Positions 36,801 to 49,230 of a stretch of 64,000 nucleotides of DNA are shown piece by piece. The stretch is taken from contig CM075672.1 of NCBI GenBank assembly GCA_037962975.1, forward strand, positions 54,072,501 through 54,136,500. Direction: 5' to 3'. How positions within the stretch are numbered: the first letter of the stretch is position 1; the number at the start of each line of letters is the position of its first letter. Made by a program: the position numbers and the translations under genes. The stretch is from Clitoria ternatea (taxonomy: Eukaryota > Streptophyta > Magnoliopsida > Fabales > Fabaceae). The notes under the pieces are model-generated. The model saw only the letters and a list, made by a program, of their open reading frames with translations, was not told where the DNA came from and made no database searches.

Positions 36801-39800
36801 CTCATAAAGCGTGCCTTAATAACCGTGTGCCAAGAGAAAATTTTATCGACTATGACTCGTCTTTATTGATTTCTTGAAAAATAGATAAAACTATAAGGTT
36901 TATGAAATTGGGCACTTACAAGAAATGATAAACAGAGTAACATCAAATTTATGATCACTATTATTATTACTATTATCATTTTCATATTATTATTATATAT
37001 TATTATTATTATTATTATTATTATTGAGCATAATGGTTGGCTCTGCCGCCGCTCATAAATATTTCTCCTTATAAAATTTATGTTTTTATATTATTGAGCA
37101 TGATGGCTAGCTCTGTCGCCGCTCACAAATAATTCTCCTTATGAAATTCATGTTATTATACTATTGAGCATAATGGCTGGCTCTGCCGCCACTCTTAAAT
37201 ATTTTCTTTATAAATTTATGTTACTATATTATTGAGCATAATGGTCGGCTCTGCCGCCGCTCTTAGTATTTTCTTTCTTTAGATTTTGTCATTTATATTA
37301 TCAGATATAATGGTGGGCTCTGCCGCCTTGTAATTAATACTATCATTATTATTAAAATTACTATTATCATTGCTAACAGTATTATTAATATAATTAACAG
37401 ACAAGTATGTTCTTGAATTAAAGTCATACTATTTAATATTTCTACTATTTCATTTACCACTTTTAAAAGTCCAATACATTAATGTTTTTCAAGCTGAACA
37501 TTACTTAAGCCGTAATATAACCGTTATACTTCTAAATAAATATGAAAATAACCCACATTATCTGAAAAGCAAGTAGGACCTAACAACTCGAGAATAAATA
37601 ATTAAGATAAGGAAAACATACAGATACTTAGGAGTCAAAAGAATAGTAATAATAATATTAAGATAAGATTAATAATTCAATGAAAGATTTTGAGGATTTA
37701 GTAGATTTCAAATACTACTAGTGATAAATTATTAAGTAGACCCTTAGAGTAACTAGTACAAAAGGATTGATTGGATTTAACAAACATTAAGAATGTGTTT
37801 CTAAATACATTTTAAGTTAAGTACACTATTCAATCAGTAAGTAAGTCCTTAAGTAGTAACTAGACAATAAGAAGGAAAATATAACTTATATTAAAAGCAA
37901 TAGTAACCAGGACAATCGATTAACAAAAGAAGAGAATGGTCTAAGGGTAGCAGCTAAAGGTGAGGATTTTGTAATAAGGAATATTTCTTGAGTAAAAATG
38001 AACTAAACTTAGAATAATTACTTACTAAGGATCGTAGTGAATTAGAGACTAAAGTGATTGAGAACCAACAAACGGGATGAGACAAAGTGTTAGTGTAAAG
38101 TTAGATATCCACACTAGTCCCTTAATTATGAATTGGAATATCTAAAGTTAGAAAATAAAGAGAGTAGTGATATATCTAAATAATATCTAGGTACTTAATA
38201 AATAGGTTGGATTAGATAAGCTTAGATTCCGGTATGTAAAAAGGGGTCAGCATATAGCTAGCAATGATAGTAACTTAATTAGATAAGATAATAATTAAAT
38301 GTAAATAACTAGTAGGTACACTTACAACCGTAATTGATAAACATAGTCATGACACACATAAGATAATTCGTTATATTTCTAGATACTTATGGTTATTATA
38401 TATATGTATATAAAATAAATACTAATGGGACATGACATGAAATCGATTGGATAGAGTAATTGTGTATATGGCCGATAAACAAATTGTGTGACAGAATCCA
38501 GTATGTTTGGCTAGTTTACGTGAATTATTTATGGGTTATGATATTGATTGAAATCAGTGTGTTTGATCGAATCGTATGAATTGATTATTGGTTATGTTAT
38601 ACATGCTTGGGTGAATTATAAGTATAATAAGATATGATATGAATGGAAAGTGATGGATGGATAATATGATAACTATATAAATTCATCAGTGACGATATTT
38701 TGATATTTGATCATACTGTGGAAAAATACATGATGTGATATGAAGTATTATTGATGCATCTAGAGAAAATATTAACATATGCCTGTCACGGTAATGAGTT
38801 CCATGATGAAAAGTGAAGTATATGATGTGGAAAGTGATGAACATGAGAAAGTGATAAGAATGAGAAAATGATGAATCGTACCTGATGTATAAATAGATGA
38901 TACGCTGAGTCATTTTCATTCTCAATTACCCAGTCATTAAAGAAGTAGTGAGGATGTATGTATGTGGGGGTGAAAGTATATGAAACCATACCCAACCTTT
39001 AAAAGCTTAATTACCCTAATCCTTGATCTATCCATCTAACCTACTAAACCAAACCTTTAATTTAAATAACACCGATAACCTTGAGGAGGGATTGAGAATG
39101 AAAACAAAGCATTAATGGAACCTACCAGTGACAGGGATCAAGAGAAAGAATAAGAACTTATGTGAACCATGCATCATACATAATAATAATTAATTGATAA
39201 ATTAGAGCCACACCTGGGTATGCTGGAGGGCAGTTGCGTCCAGCCTCCGTAGAGAGCCTTGGGAGTACATTGGTTCAGTCATCCAATGGCTTAGAGTCAC
39301 GCCCAATGTCGGACAGTCCGTTGCAACCCTAATGTACTTCGACCCAAACGGTTTGTCACTATGGTCATGGAGAGCCAAGTCCTATTATGATTGATATGAT
39401 AAGATAGCCAATGTTGAGTGGACCTGTGAGTCCGTCATACCCGATTATGAGATAAGAGGACTTGGTGGGCTCCGATTGCTCTAGTTCAAAAATGTTGTGC
39501 ATAGGGGTAGCCTGTACAGGACGGGTTCTGAGAATGATGATAATGAGTATGATTTATGAGATGAGAATGGGCCCATATGCATTCATATGAGCTAAAAGAA
39601 AGGTGGATAAGGTGGACAGATTTGAATGAACTCATGCATTGCATTACATATCATTGATATATTGTGGTTGTGATTGAATAACTTTGAGGATAGTACCTGT
39701 TTTGATATTAGTAAAGATTACTTATGAAACTGGGGTATGTTATTGAGAATGTGAGGAAACTTAGAAAGGTGTGATATAACTTAGAAGAGTTAGTTTTCCC

Positions 39801-40241
39801 CTAAGCGTGAGTTCCTTGGTTGTAAATAATTGATGGTTGTGAGAGGACGTCAGAAATGACACCCTCTGATTTGTTTCGAAGAGAAAAATCACCCTTACAG
39901 CTTATTTTGACAGACCTCTATCTAGATCTTACTTGACTCTGGAGAGATCAGTGTGGACTTCGCATCGAGGAACAGACAAACATTCTTGGACAGAGGGTGA
40001 TTACGAGAGATAACTTTCTTTTCATGTTTGTATGGGAGCCTGCATGCTCTTGATTTTTAGTATGTACAATGAATTGAATATGACCATGGGTTGTATATGA
40101 CTAAGTTGTATATATAATGTATCTATTCCACCAAATTTTATTGTACAAAAAAAATTCCATATTTTTCTAAAACTCATAACCTCTTAGTTAAGTAGAATGA
40201 TCTAGTGGAAAAGATTATTTTAGTTAACCGAGGGTGTTACA
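33878..40241 (+). mobile_element. 6.36 kb LTR-like insertion without coding
   Basis: It starts TGTAACAGCCC and ends GGGTGTTACA, and it is bordered by perfect 5-bp duplications, ATTAT, at 33873-33877 and 40242-40246. No gag, pol or PBS is visible, and the terminal sequences are not repeated inside, so it is a single LTR or an LTR-like non-autonomous element. Its left half is related to 24720-26227 and its right half to 26228-29227. Contents include TCATACGA-rich sequence (34780-35100), pyrimidine-rich stretches (35900-36250), an (ATT)n run near 36990-37025 and 70-bp tandem repeats at 37021-37340. At 6.4 kb it is very long for a solo LTR. Confidence 0.7.
37021..37340 (+). repeat. 70-bp tandem repeats
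   Basis: Five units begin near 37021, 37091, 37161, 37229 and 37298. Each carries TTGAGCATAATGG or a variant and CTCTGCCGCC. The last is the most diverged. An (ATT)n microsatellite lies directly upstream. Confidence 0.85.
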
Positions 40242-40246
40242 ATTAT

Positions 40247-40484
40247 ATTCCAATTCTTTAAGAAATTCAAAATTTATGGTTCTAACAATGATTTAAAAAT
40301 TTTAAAGATCAAAACTCGGATTAACAATTCAAAATTCAAACAAGCCCACACATTCACTTTTTTTCTTAAAAATTAAATCCTATGTTGGATTGCTTTTTTC
40401 TTATTATTATTTTTTTATTTATTATTTTTTGTTATATTTTTTTAAAACAATTTAAATGGGTCTGGACAAAATTGGGTAACAACA
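40247..40484 (-). repeat. First part of the 3' LTR of the Tat/Ogre-like element
   Basis: On the minus strand it starts TGTTGTTACCCAATTTTG at 40484, right after the polypurine tract, and is cut at 40247 by the 6.36 kb insertion. Confidence 0.65.
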
Positions 40485-40487
40485 GCT

Positions 40488-40508
40488 TGCCTCTCTTTTC
40501 TTTTCCCT
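40488..40508 (-). promoter_or_regulatory. Polypurine tract of the Tat/Ogre-like element
   Basis: On the minus strand this is an unbroken purine run of about 20 bases (AAGGGAAAAGAAAAGAGAGG), four bases ahead of the LTR start. It is the primer for plus-strand DNA synthesis and fixes the direction of the element. Confidence 0.8.
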
Positions 40509-40998
40509 TACTATATTGTAGTAAAGGATAAGTAAAGACTACGCGAACAAATTTTTTCCAGGGCGCCAGTTTTGGTGACATGGAAATTTAAACAAAAGTG
40601 CCATCTTTGGCGTTTGGGAATTTCAAAGGAAATTTAAATGGGCGATAGAGAAATTTCAAGCGTGCCATATTCGTCGACAAGGAAATTTAAAAGACGTCAT
40701 CCTTTGGCAACATGAACAAAGAAATTTAAAAGACGTCATCCTTTGGCGACATGAAAATTTAAAAAGATGTCATCCTTTAGTGACATGGATAAGGAAATTT
40801 AAAAGACATCATCCTTCGGTGACATGGACAAGGAAATTTAAAAGACGCTATACTTTGGCGACATGGAAATTTAAAGGTGCCATATTTGGCGACAAGGAAA
40901 TTTAAAAGATGCCATCCTTCGGTGACATGGACAAGAAAGTTTAAAAGACGCCACCTTCGGCAACATCGATAAGAAAATTTAAAAGACGCCATGACATG
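40509..40998 (-). repeat. Minisatellite, part I
   Basis: After about 60 unique bases, units of about 39 bp repeat: GACATGGACAAGGAAATTT, then AAAAGACGCCATCC, then TTCGGC or TTTGGC. Shorter units lack the ACAAGG segment. About eleven units can be read. Tat/Ogre elements are known for tandem arrays in the 3' UTR, and this array lies just upstream of the polypurine tract on the minus strand, where such arrays belong. Confidence 0.85.
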
Positions 40999-41010
40999 AC
41001 CATCACCCAA

Positions 41011-41112
41011 GAAGGAGTCATAGACCCTACACAGCCTATGGAGGTTGCCCTGGATGCTTTCAAGGGCCCTGTGACTAGGTCAAGGGCCAAGAGATCAAGG
41101 GAAGACCTTTAA
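41011..41112 (+). pseudogene. C-terminal end of a Ty3/gypsy polyprotein
   Basis: An in-frame stretch ends GPVTRSRAKRSREDL and TAA at 41110-41112. The G-P-[MVI]-T-R-[SA]-R-A motif is a common polyprotein C-terminus in plant Ty3/gypsy elements, from memory. Only 33 codons are present; the rest is missing at the array boundary. Confidence 0.55.
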
Positions 41113-44102
41113 AATCATCTAGTTTCTTCCATGGATATTTTGAGTGGACCCAAGCCCAAGGAGGAGCTCTTGAAGACCCTTACCCTTTTCTCTTGCTCTA
41201 TAGAAGGGTAATGGGCTTGGTGTTGATATTTGGGCCTCTTCTTTGGGTCACACATATTTTGTAAATATTTTCTATTCTTTACATTTCTAGTTATATTCAG
41301 ATTTTATTTTAGGAATTAATTGGGGTTTACATAGTCATTAGCTTTGGGCCACTTTTGGGCCTTGTACCTTGTTCTTTTTACATTTGGGCTTGTATTGGGC
41401 CTTTGTAAGTAGGTTCTAGGATTGGACCTTAGGAATTAATCCAAGGCCCATGATTAGCTAGAGTTGACCAAATTCTTAGAGTTGGAGTATATAAGCTCTT
41501 CTCCTTTGTTAATATCTCATAAGTTGAATGATAAGAATTTTTAGAGTAAGAAACTCTCCCTTCCCTCTAGAAAGTAAAAGCTCTAGGCTCCTTTCTCTTG
41601 AAGTCTTATCCTTTGGATCCTCTCCCAAAGGTGGTGACTAACTCTGCTTATCTCTCTAGGCTCTAGAGAGTGACGGCAACCACACTCCACACTCTCCTCT
41701 TCATCTCCTTCCATTTCTAGTCCAAAACCTCCTTAGATCTAGGATCCTCTTCCATTAACTTCCTTCATACTCAAGCCTCCAATGCATTTCGGTTTGGCTT
41801 CCTTTTCAAAATTCAAAACTGTGACTTCATCTCAACATTTAGAAGTCTCTTGGATCTAAGAAATCAAGAGGAGAAAATCCTAAATTCAAGGCTAGGAAGT
41901 GAAGAATTTCCTACATCAAGTGATATCATGAGTCTCAACTCTTCTTGTTTTTCTTAGATTTATTTTATTGCAGTATTTTTCTTGCATTTTTGAGTCCAAA
42001 TCTGAATTCCTCTCATTCTATAAATAAATTTTCATATATCATATGCTTAAAAACTCAAAAAAATGCAAAAGTTATGCTTACTTGAAATTTGAGATCTACA
42101 CCTTTTGGCTTTAAATTTTGAGAAGAGCTTTCACAAAGTTTGTTACTGCATATGACTGACATATAACCTCCAAGTTTCATTAAATTTGGAGCAAAAATTT
42201 TTTTAAGGTGCCTTCTCTTTCAAGTAACATGATATGCTTTGTGTTTTGTGGTGTTTTCTTTGCATCTTGAGTTGTTTTAGTGTCATTTAATCTTTTAGAA
42301 GTGTAAATCCGGATCTGTACTCTCATTATATTGTGTGGAATTTAGTAGCCTATTACATATTTGATTCCTTGTTTAGGTGTTCCATAGTTTCCTTAAGTGT
42401 TGCTTTAGGTGTGGAACTTGTTTCTTTGGTTTTCTAGGATTCTTTGTTGTGGTTTTTGCTTGAGTGGTGTGGCTGGAATCTAAGATGCATTAAATCATCA
42501 TTTAAAGTACCTAGCAAGCTCCTAGAGTCTTAAGGTTCACCTCTCTTTAAGGTGACTTTTGTGCGTTGATAATTGTAGGTTGTTAGTTTTCCTTTAGGTT
42601 GAGTTTTTCTAATTTAATTTTCTATTTTCCAGCAGCTGTATCTTAATCTTTGCATGCTGTTTGTGTACTTATTTTGATGTCTTTTGATGCATAAAAAATT
42701 GCCTTCCATTGCCTCTTTGTGTTGGAAGATGATGCTTGCTTTACACTTTGTTTAGTTGCCATTTTTTACCTTTTTTTTGTGCACTATAAGGTGAACTTGT
42801 CCATTTGGTTTTGCTTCAGTAATTGGCTGTAAAAAATCAGAGAAAAATATTAGAAAAATAGAGGAAAAAAGTGAAAAAATTCAAAAATATGATTGGCCAC
42901 TTATTCATATAATTGTTTAGGCCTTTTCCTTTAGAAAAGAGTGGAAAAAAGTGTTGAAAAAACATGATATAGCAAAAAGAGAAAAAATTCCAGCAGCTAT
43001 ATTTGTTCTTGTGCAGTACCTTTTAGAGTTCATTTAGTGTCTAATTGTACATTTGTTTGAGGCAAAAGCATTTGGACAACTATACCAAAGTTTGTGAAAG
43101 TTTCAAGCATTCTAGAGTTCTAGTTTACCTTTTTGTGTGCTTCCTTTTTCTTGCATTTAATTTTTTAGCTTGTCTTTATTGCATTCTAAGTTTGTCATAA
43201 TATTTGATACTGTTGTGTGCCTTCTTTCATTTTTCCATTTGTTGCTTATCACATTCTAGTTTGTCACATTACTTTCTCCTTGGTTTAGCTTCTTAATTTG
43301 TCTTTTCTTGCTTGTCTCTTTGTCTCTAGTTTTGTCATTTGAGTATTTCTCTTTATTGACCTTCTTAAGACTAAGGCTTTGTAAGTCATTGCCATTTTGG
43401 GTAGCATCTTGAGGGGATTGAGATTTTACCATTAGAATTGATCTAGAGCATTCTATCACTATAGAGAGAAGAAGACCTTGAGTGCAAACACTTGAAAGCT
43501 TAGAGTGTAAACACCAATTTTATTTTCTTTCTCTTATATTTTTGTGCTAGCCATTACTTTGAGTTTCCAAGTCTTTCTCTTGTAGCTTGTTGACATCATT
43601 GGTGGACTTGAAGATTTTTGGAAGACTCTTGTATTGGAGAGCAAATTTTGTAATAAATTAGGAATTATTTCTTTTCCATTGTATTTTCTTTTCCCTTGTA
43701 TTTTGGGGTTTATATTTTGATACTTTGTTAAGTCCTTATATTTGGACATTAGAGACATTGGACTTTGGACTTTAAATTTTCTTTTAATTAGTTGATTAGG
43801 AGTAATTACGCTTAGGACTTAGTTTATTCTTTTGCTTCCGACTAGTGTAAATGTGATTTGATATCCTAGGCCTAGTTTACATTTTTACACTATTCGACTA
43901 GTTTGCTTTAATTGCTTTCTAGTTAGCATAAGTGCGTTCTTGCATGTTAGGTTTAGTTTTAATTTTTGCACAATGACTATTTCTTGTCTAAAAGCTTTCC
44001 TTTTATTTTCTTGATTGTTTTGTGTGTTAATTTTTCTTTCTAGGTTAAAATCAATTAAGTGAAACGACTAGTATCTCATCACTAGCATCTTTACAATATG
44101 AC

Positions 44103-44150
44103 ATGTCTTCATCTAGTGAGAGAGGTAAAGAGCAAACCCCCTACACATGA
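44103..44150 (+). pseudogene. Possible gag start, truncated
   Basis: ATG at 44103 begins MSSSSERGKEQTPYT and stops at TGA (44148-44150), just before the array resumes. It follows a long leader. The reading as gag rests on position after an LTR-like leader only. Confidence 0.3.
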
Positions 44151-44177
44151 GAGGTTTACTAACACCCTCACCTTTGT

Positions 44178-44558
44178 ACATGGACAAGGAAATTTATAAG
44201 ACGCCATCCTTCAGCGACGTGGACAAGGAAATTTAATAGATATAATCCTTCAATGACATGAACAAGGAAATTTAAAGACACCATCCCTCAGCGACAAGAA
44301 AATTTATAGGGTGCCATATTTAGCGACAAGGAAATTTAAAAGACGCAATCCTTTGGCGACATGGACAAGAAAATTTAAAAGACGCCAACCTTTGGCGACA
44401 TGGACCAGGAAACTTAAAAGACGCCATCCATCGACGACATGAACAAGGAAATTTAAAAGATGTCATCCTTCAACGACATGGACAAAGAAATTTAAAAGAT
44501 GTTATCCTTCAATGACATGAACAAGAAAATTTAAAAGAAGTCATCCTCCGATGACATA
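44178..44558 (-). repeat. Minisatellite, part II
   Basis: The same roughly 39-bp units as at 40509-40998, about ten of them, with more TCAACGACATG and TCAATGACATG variants. It ends at a TGTGACACC LTR start. Confidence 0.85.
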
Positions 44559-47500
44559 TGTGACACCCCGAAAATAGGGGTAAATTTTTCACGATTTTAG
44601 TGTAATAAATTCATGATAGTTGCAAGTGATAAGGCTGCTTATTTATTTATTTATTCCTTTCCCCGGACCTATCAGAGACCTGTCTCATATGTGGAGATAT
44701 GAGGAGGTAAGTCAAGAGGAGCAACCAAGAATAAATGCTCCAATTAAAAACAACGGAAGAATTTAGGATAAGTTAATTCTATGTGATTAGAATGGAGGAG
44801 GTCGACCATTATAGAAATCAATAAGTCAGATTTTATGACCAAAGTGTACATGCAATAATATGGAGTCGGGGTTTAATAAAAAGATAAGGGAAAACAATTC
44901 ACTCACAGCAATTGGGAAGACAGGGGATCCCCTTCGCTCAAGCGAAATCCCCACTCGCTTGAGCGAGTGCCATACAATATACTTGGGCGAGACAGAAGGG
45001 AACAGGGCGAAAAGAGAGAAGTATCAGGGGGAGCTTCGCTCAAGCGAATTCCGACTCGCTTGAGCGAGACAAACAAGCCTCGCTTAGGCGGAGCCAGTGA
45101 CCATGGGCGAAAATCGTCCAGAATCAAATTCAATACCAACTCGCTTGGGCGAGCAACTCAACTAAGGCCATTCGCTTGAGCGGAAATCGGCCAGCATCAG
45201 TACAACCCATAAGTAACTTGGGAGAGACCTCCTCGCCTAAGCAAATAACTCCCAGAGCCAAGCATATACTCACTCGCTCAGCAAAGGTTCCCAACACTCG
45301 GGTTTTTCCTTTGACAGAATCCGTCCAAAACCGACCCATCATTCATTCGGTTTCCACTTAGCAAAATTAATCCGGATCCGAGTCATCTCACACTCGGTTT
45401 TTCACTTGGCATAATAATCTAGACCGACCCATTGTTCACTCAACCAAATCATTCCAGGGCCGACTTCACACTCACTCGGTCCATCACTCGGTAAATAACC
45501 CAAAAACTGACTCAACACCTGATCAGTCTTCACTCGGAAATTCATTCCAACACCGACTTCCTTTCTTTTTCACTCGAGCGGAGTTATTCCAGAGTACTTC
45601 TGGACAAACTCACACCGAGTATCCCCAAATCGGAGCTATCCCACTCGGAATTTCACATTCGGAGGCTCGCCACTCGGAACAGGTTACACTGGACTCGGAG
45701 ATTCCCCACTCGGGACTCCACTGCCCAGAATATCACACTTGGAGACCTTTACTCGGAATGACATCCACTCCCTCACTCGGAAGTCCCGACTTGGACAAGC
45801 TCACTCAGATTTCGCTCGGAATTTCACCTCATCTTAAATTGTTTTCAAAACTCCCACTCGGACGGAATTCGTCCAGGATCTCACCCATTCTCCATTCACT
45901 CGTCTCGCTTGGGCGAATACCATCCTCATGGTCCCTCGCTCGGGCGGATTTTGTCCAGTGGCAAATCCCTTCGCCCTCGCTCGGGCGAGGCCCCATTCGC
46001 CTGGGTGAATTTCCTCCAGTAAGCAAAACACTGATACTTGGACAATCTCGCTTGGACGAGATTCACTCTCGCCTAAGCGAGAATTGCCCAGAAACTGATT
46101 GACATACAGAAGGGACTCTCGCTTGAGCGAGAACCCATCTCGCTCGAGCGAGATAACCAAAAAACGAGCAGGACGTAGGATTTTAACAACACATACAGTC
46201 AGGACTTCATTCAAACCAATTCTACTCAATTCATCATATCATTATCATCCTACTAGTTAATTAAAACTTACTCCCAACGAGCCTACTCATATATTCACAT
46301 TATAATTCATTATAGGCCTACAAAATTGTCCCATCACTTACTCCACTCCACAAAACTGATACTCAAATACAATATCTCATTCATTCATCAGAATATAGGT
46401 AAAGTTTCATTTCAAGGTTGCCCCACATACATTCATAGGGTCATAAGCGAAAATAAGCCATACACAAAAGCTCTCATTTTCCTTCATGACCCTTGAAATT
46501 CCCATTACCTATATGTAAATGTTTATCATCCATACAATTATCTTGAAAATTCAAGTCTATTCAACATAGACAAAATATCAACACATTATAACTATTCACA
46601 CAACTACAAAATCATGTGTTGCCGGCCAAGGCATTCTTTACCAAAAAGAGGCTTCCTTCACACTTCTCCTTTTCAAAATAGCTCCAAAGCAAGTCCAACA
46701 ACACAGGAGCTAAAAAGATATACCACAGGGAGAGTGAGTATACTTTCTCAATGATGAAAATCCAACAAATAAGACAATATATGCTTGAATGCAATACAAC
46801 CATCTCCTCCTTAAGAGGAGTTCATCCAATATTAAATCATTCAACCATCAATTCTCAATCAAGTACAATTATCCATTAAATTTCTCAGAATCATATCAAC
46901 CGAGTACACAATCATAGTTAGTAATTGGAAAGGGGAATTTCCACCCATATCTCACTCAACCTTATCAACAGAGTATCACTCTATGCCATGCTTCAAAGCT
47001 AATGCACATGCTAGTGTTTAAAATGCATATGCACGGATCCGATTTCATTTCCTTGGGTGATCGCAACCACCATAATCATACAATCATTCTCAATGGTTTC
47101 CCGCCTCGCAAGGGGTACTCCCGCCTCATGATCGCAACCATGGGCATTCAATCTCAATGGTCCCGCAGGGCCTTTCATTTCAATACCAGGTGATTGCACA
47201 GGAACTCGCAAGCCCTTTTACATTTCTAACATCAAGTGATCGCAACCACTTATCAATATCATCATGATATGCATGCCATGCCATGTATGCAATGTTTATG
47301 CATGCCTCAACCTCATATGGCTATCTCACCCTCTCATCTGGGGTACTTTCATATTCAACCTTATAATTATCTACAAGTTCAATCATGAACATCAATTCTT
47401 ATATTCAAGAAAACATTCCAACTGAAAGTTTAGGATACACATCATATCATTCATGAATTCAATAACACATCATTACATAATATGCCATTCATAGCCTCAT

Positions 47501-48917
47501 TTAGGCTTCATCCCATAAACACTCATTTCAAACACCCTGCACAATTCTCATTTCAACACATAGTATCACATCTAATCAAGACAACATGTCATATCACATT
47601 AATACATACATTATCATCACAATTCTCATACATTTAGAAAATACACCCCTCTCCTACCTTAAGAGAAGTACGCTTCCGGGTTTGACGTTCCCGCTTCACA
47701 AGAGTTATCAAGTCCTACACTAATCATTATAGGACTTTATCAATTATTCATTCAAAAGCCATTTCAATATACATATACATTTCTATGCACACATGATTCT
47801 CATCATGTGAAGGCTATCACAAGTTTATTCATTTGCTTACTTAGGCTTCGGGAATTCCTTCCCTTAACCCACTATTCATTATTATTAAAGTAGCAACCTA
47901 AATTGTTAGGTTATCCCATTTACCACACTTACATTTAATTCTTTTCCAAGTAGGTTTTCACTTATGTTCTTAACCTCCATCTCTAATCATCATTTAATGA
48001 CAATGCCTCATCATTTATTACACTTCCCTCATCAATAAATGTTAACGCTTTCAATATTATACATTTCCCCCAATTTCCATAAGTTAGGGTTTCCACTAAA
48101 CCCACCATCCATCATAAATACTCATCATCCTTCAACCCCAACCTCACATACTTCATTTATTACTCATAAATACCTTTATTTATTTCACCCACACCTTAGG
48201 GTTCATGCATTTAATGCTTCTTTTCTCTACCCACAACATTTAATACTCTTCCAAGTTACCATCCTATATTCTCTAGGTTCTAAACGTAAAAGTAGTGGTA
48301 AAGAGCTCACCTTGCTCCAAAACGAAAATGGAAGTCAAGAGGGAGGATGAGGATGATGAAAATAAAGAGGGGAAAGGGAGGAGCTTCAAGCTACAATGTC
48401 CTCCTCCAAGCTCATTGATGAACGAAAATGAGAAAGGGAGAGAGCACCAATTTGTTCAAGTCTTTAAGGAGGGAGAAGGAAATATGAAGAAGAGAGAAAG
48501 GAAGAGGAAGTGTGTTGGCGTGGAGAAGAAGAGAGTTACAGGAAAAATGAGAGTGAATTGGTGAGGTTTTTATTTTATTTTTATTCTCATCACTTAATTC
48601 TTCCATTTTTCACTAAACGGGTTCACAGTTTGGGCTCCATACATATTCTAAAAATTATTCTGAATACATATTCAGATTCCCAATAACATTATCTACAGCC
48701 CTGACCAACGGCATCTCAATCGGGGATACTTGGTCCGACACCCACATTTTATCCGGGTCAGTTTTCAACTTATCCGGTCACAATAATTCACTAACAGTCT
48801 CAGAGAATCTTAATTAAATTATTTCTAGTATTTTGGAACATTAGTTAGTCCACATTTAATTATTCAATATTTATTTTCTTAATTTAACCTCCTACTTTAA
48901 AAATTCAGGGTGTTACA
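44559..48917 (+). mobile_element. 4.36 kb solo LTR of a Tekay/Del-like element
   Basis: It runs from TGTGACACCCC to GGGTGTTACA. The 5-bp flanks are ACATA (44554-44558) and ACATG (48918-48922), one base apart, and they fit the array unit. Paired CGCT-NN-AGCG dyads stand at 44934-45280 and 45900-46151, with CACTCGG motifs between them (45290-45790). A GCCGGCCAAGGC block at 46621 is shared with 52052-55998 and 57390-59428. GTGATCGCAACCA recurs near 47060-47250. Short Ser/Arg/Leu-rich open frames across the dyads are by-products of the repeat. No internal region or PBS is present. Confidence 0.85.
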
Positions 48918-49230
48918 ACATGGACAAGGAAATTTAAAAAACGTTATCTTTTGGCGACATGGAAATTTAAAGGGTGCCATATTTGGCGATAAGGAAATTT
49001 AAAAGATGCCATCCTTTGGCGACAAGGACAAGAAAGTTTAAAAGATGTCATCCTTCAACGACATGGACACGGAAATTTAAAAGACGTCATCCTTCGATGA
49101 CATAAACAAGGAAATTTAAAAGACGTCTTCAGCGACATAAAATTTAAAGGGTGTTAGCTTCGGTGACAAGAAATTTAAAGGATGCCACCTTCAACAAACA
49201 GAAAATTTAAAGTATGCTACCAACTTTGGC
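48918..49230 (-). repeat. Minisatellite, part III
   Basis: The array resumes after the solo LTR, with about eight units. Units become shorter and more diverged towards 49230 (GTGTTAGCTTCGGTGACAAG type), marking the array edge. Confidence 0.8.

Larger units (their letters stand above)
40999..44177 (+). mobile_element. Gypsy fragment: pol end, LTR-like region, gag start
   Basis: This 3.2 kb non-array DNA interrupts the minisatellite. ACATG stands on both sides (40994-40998 and 44178-44182), but array units contain ACATG anyway, so that may be chance. In order it has the end of a polyprotein (41011-41112), an untranslated part, a TATA box (TATATAAG, 41488-41495) with a CTCTC-rich leader, about 2.5 kb of T-rich sequence with repeated G/A-rich stretches near 42840-42990, and a start codon with a short gag-like peptide (44103-44150). 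The LTR edges were not found. Confidence 0.5.

Noticed and set aside
44934..46151. CRISPR-like array of short repeats
   Set aside because: The dyads are 10-12 bp, degenerate, irregularly placed between doublets, inside plant LTRs with target duplications; there are no spacers of fixed length and no cas genes.
45758..46229. Open frames rich in Ser, Leu, Arg and Glu across dyad regions (also 54990-55550 and 57710-57991)
   Set aside because: They are translations of the CGCT-NN-AGCG repeats on either strand and do not match between copies as proteins would.
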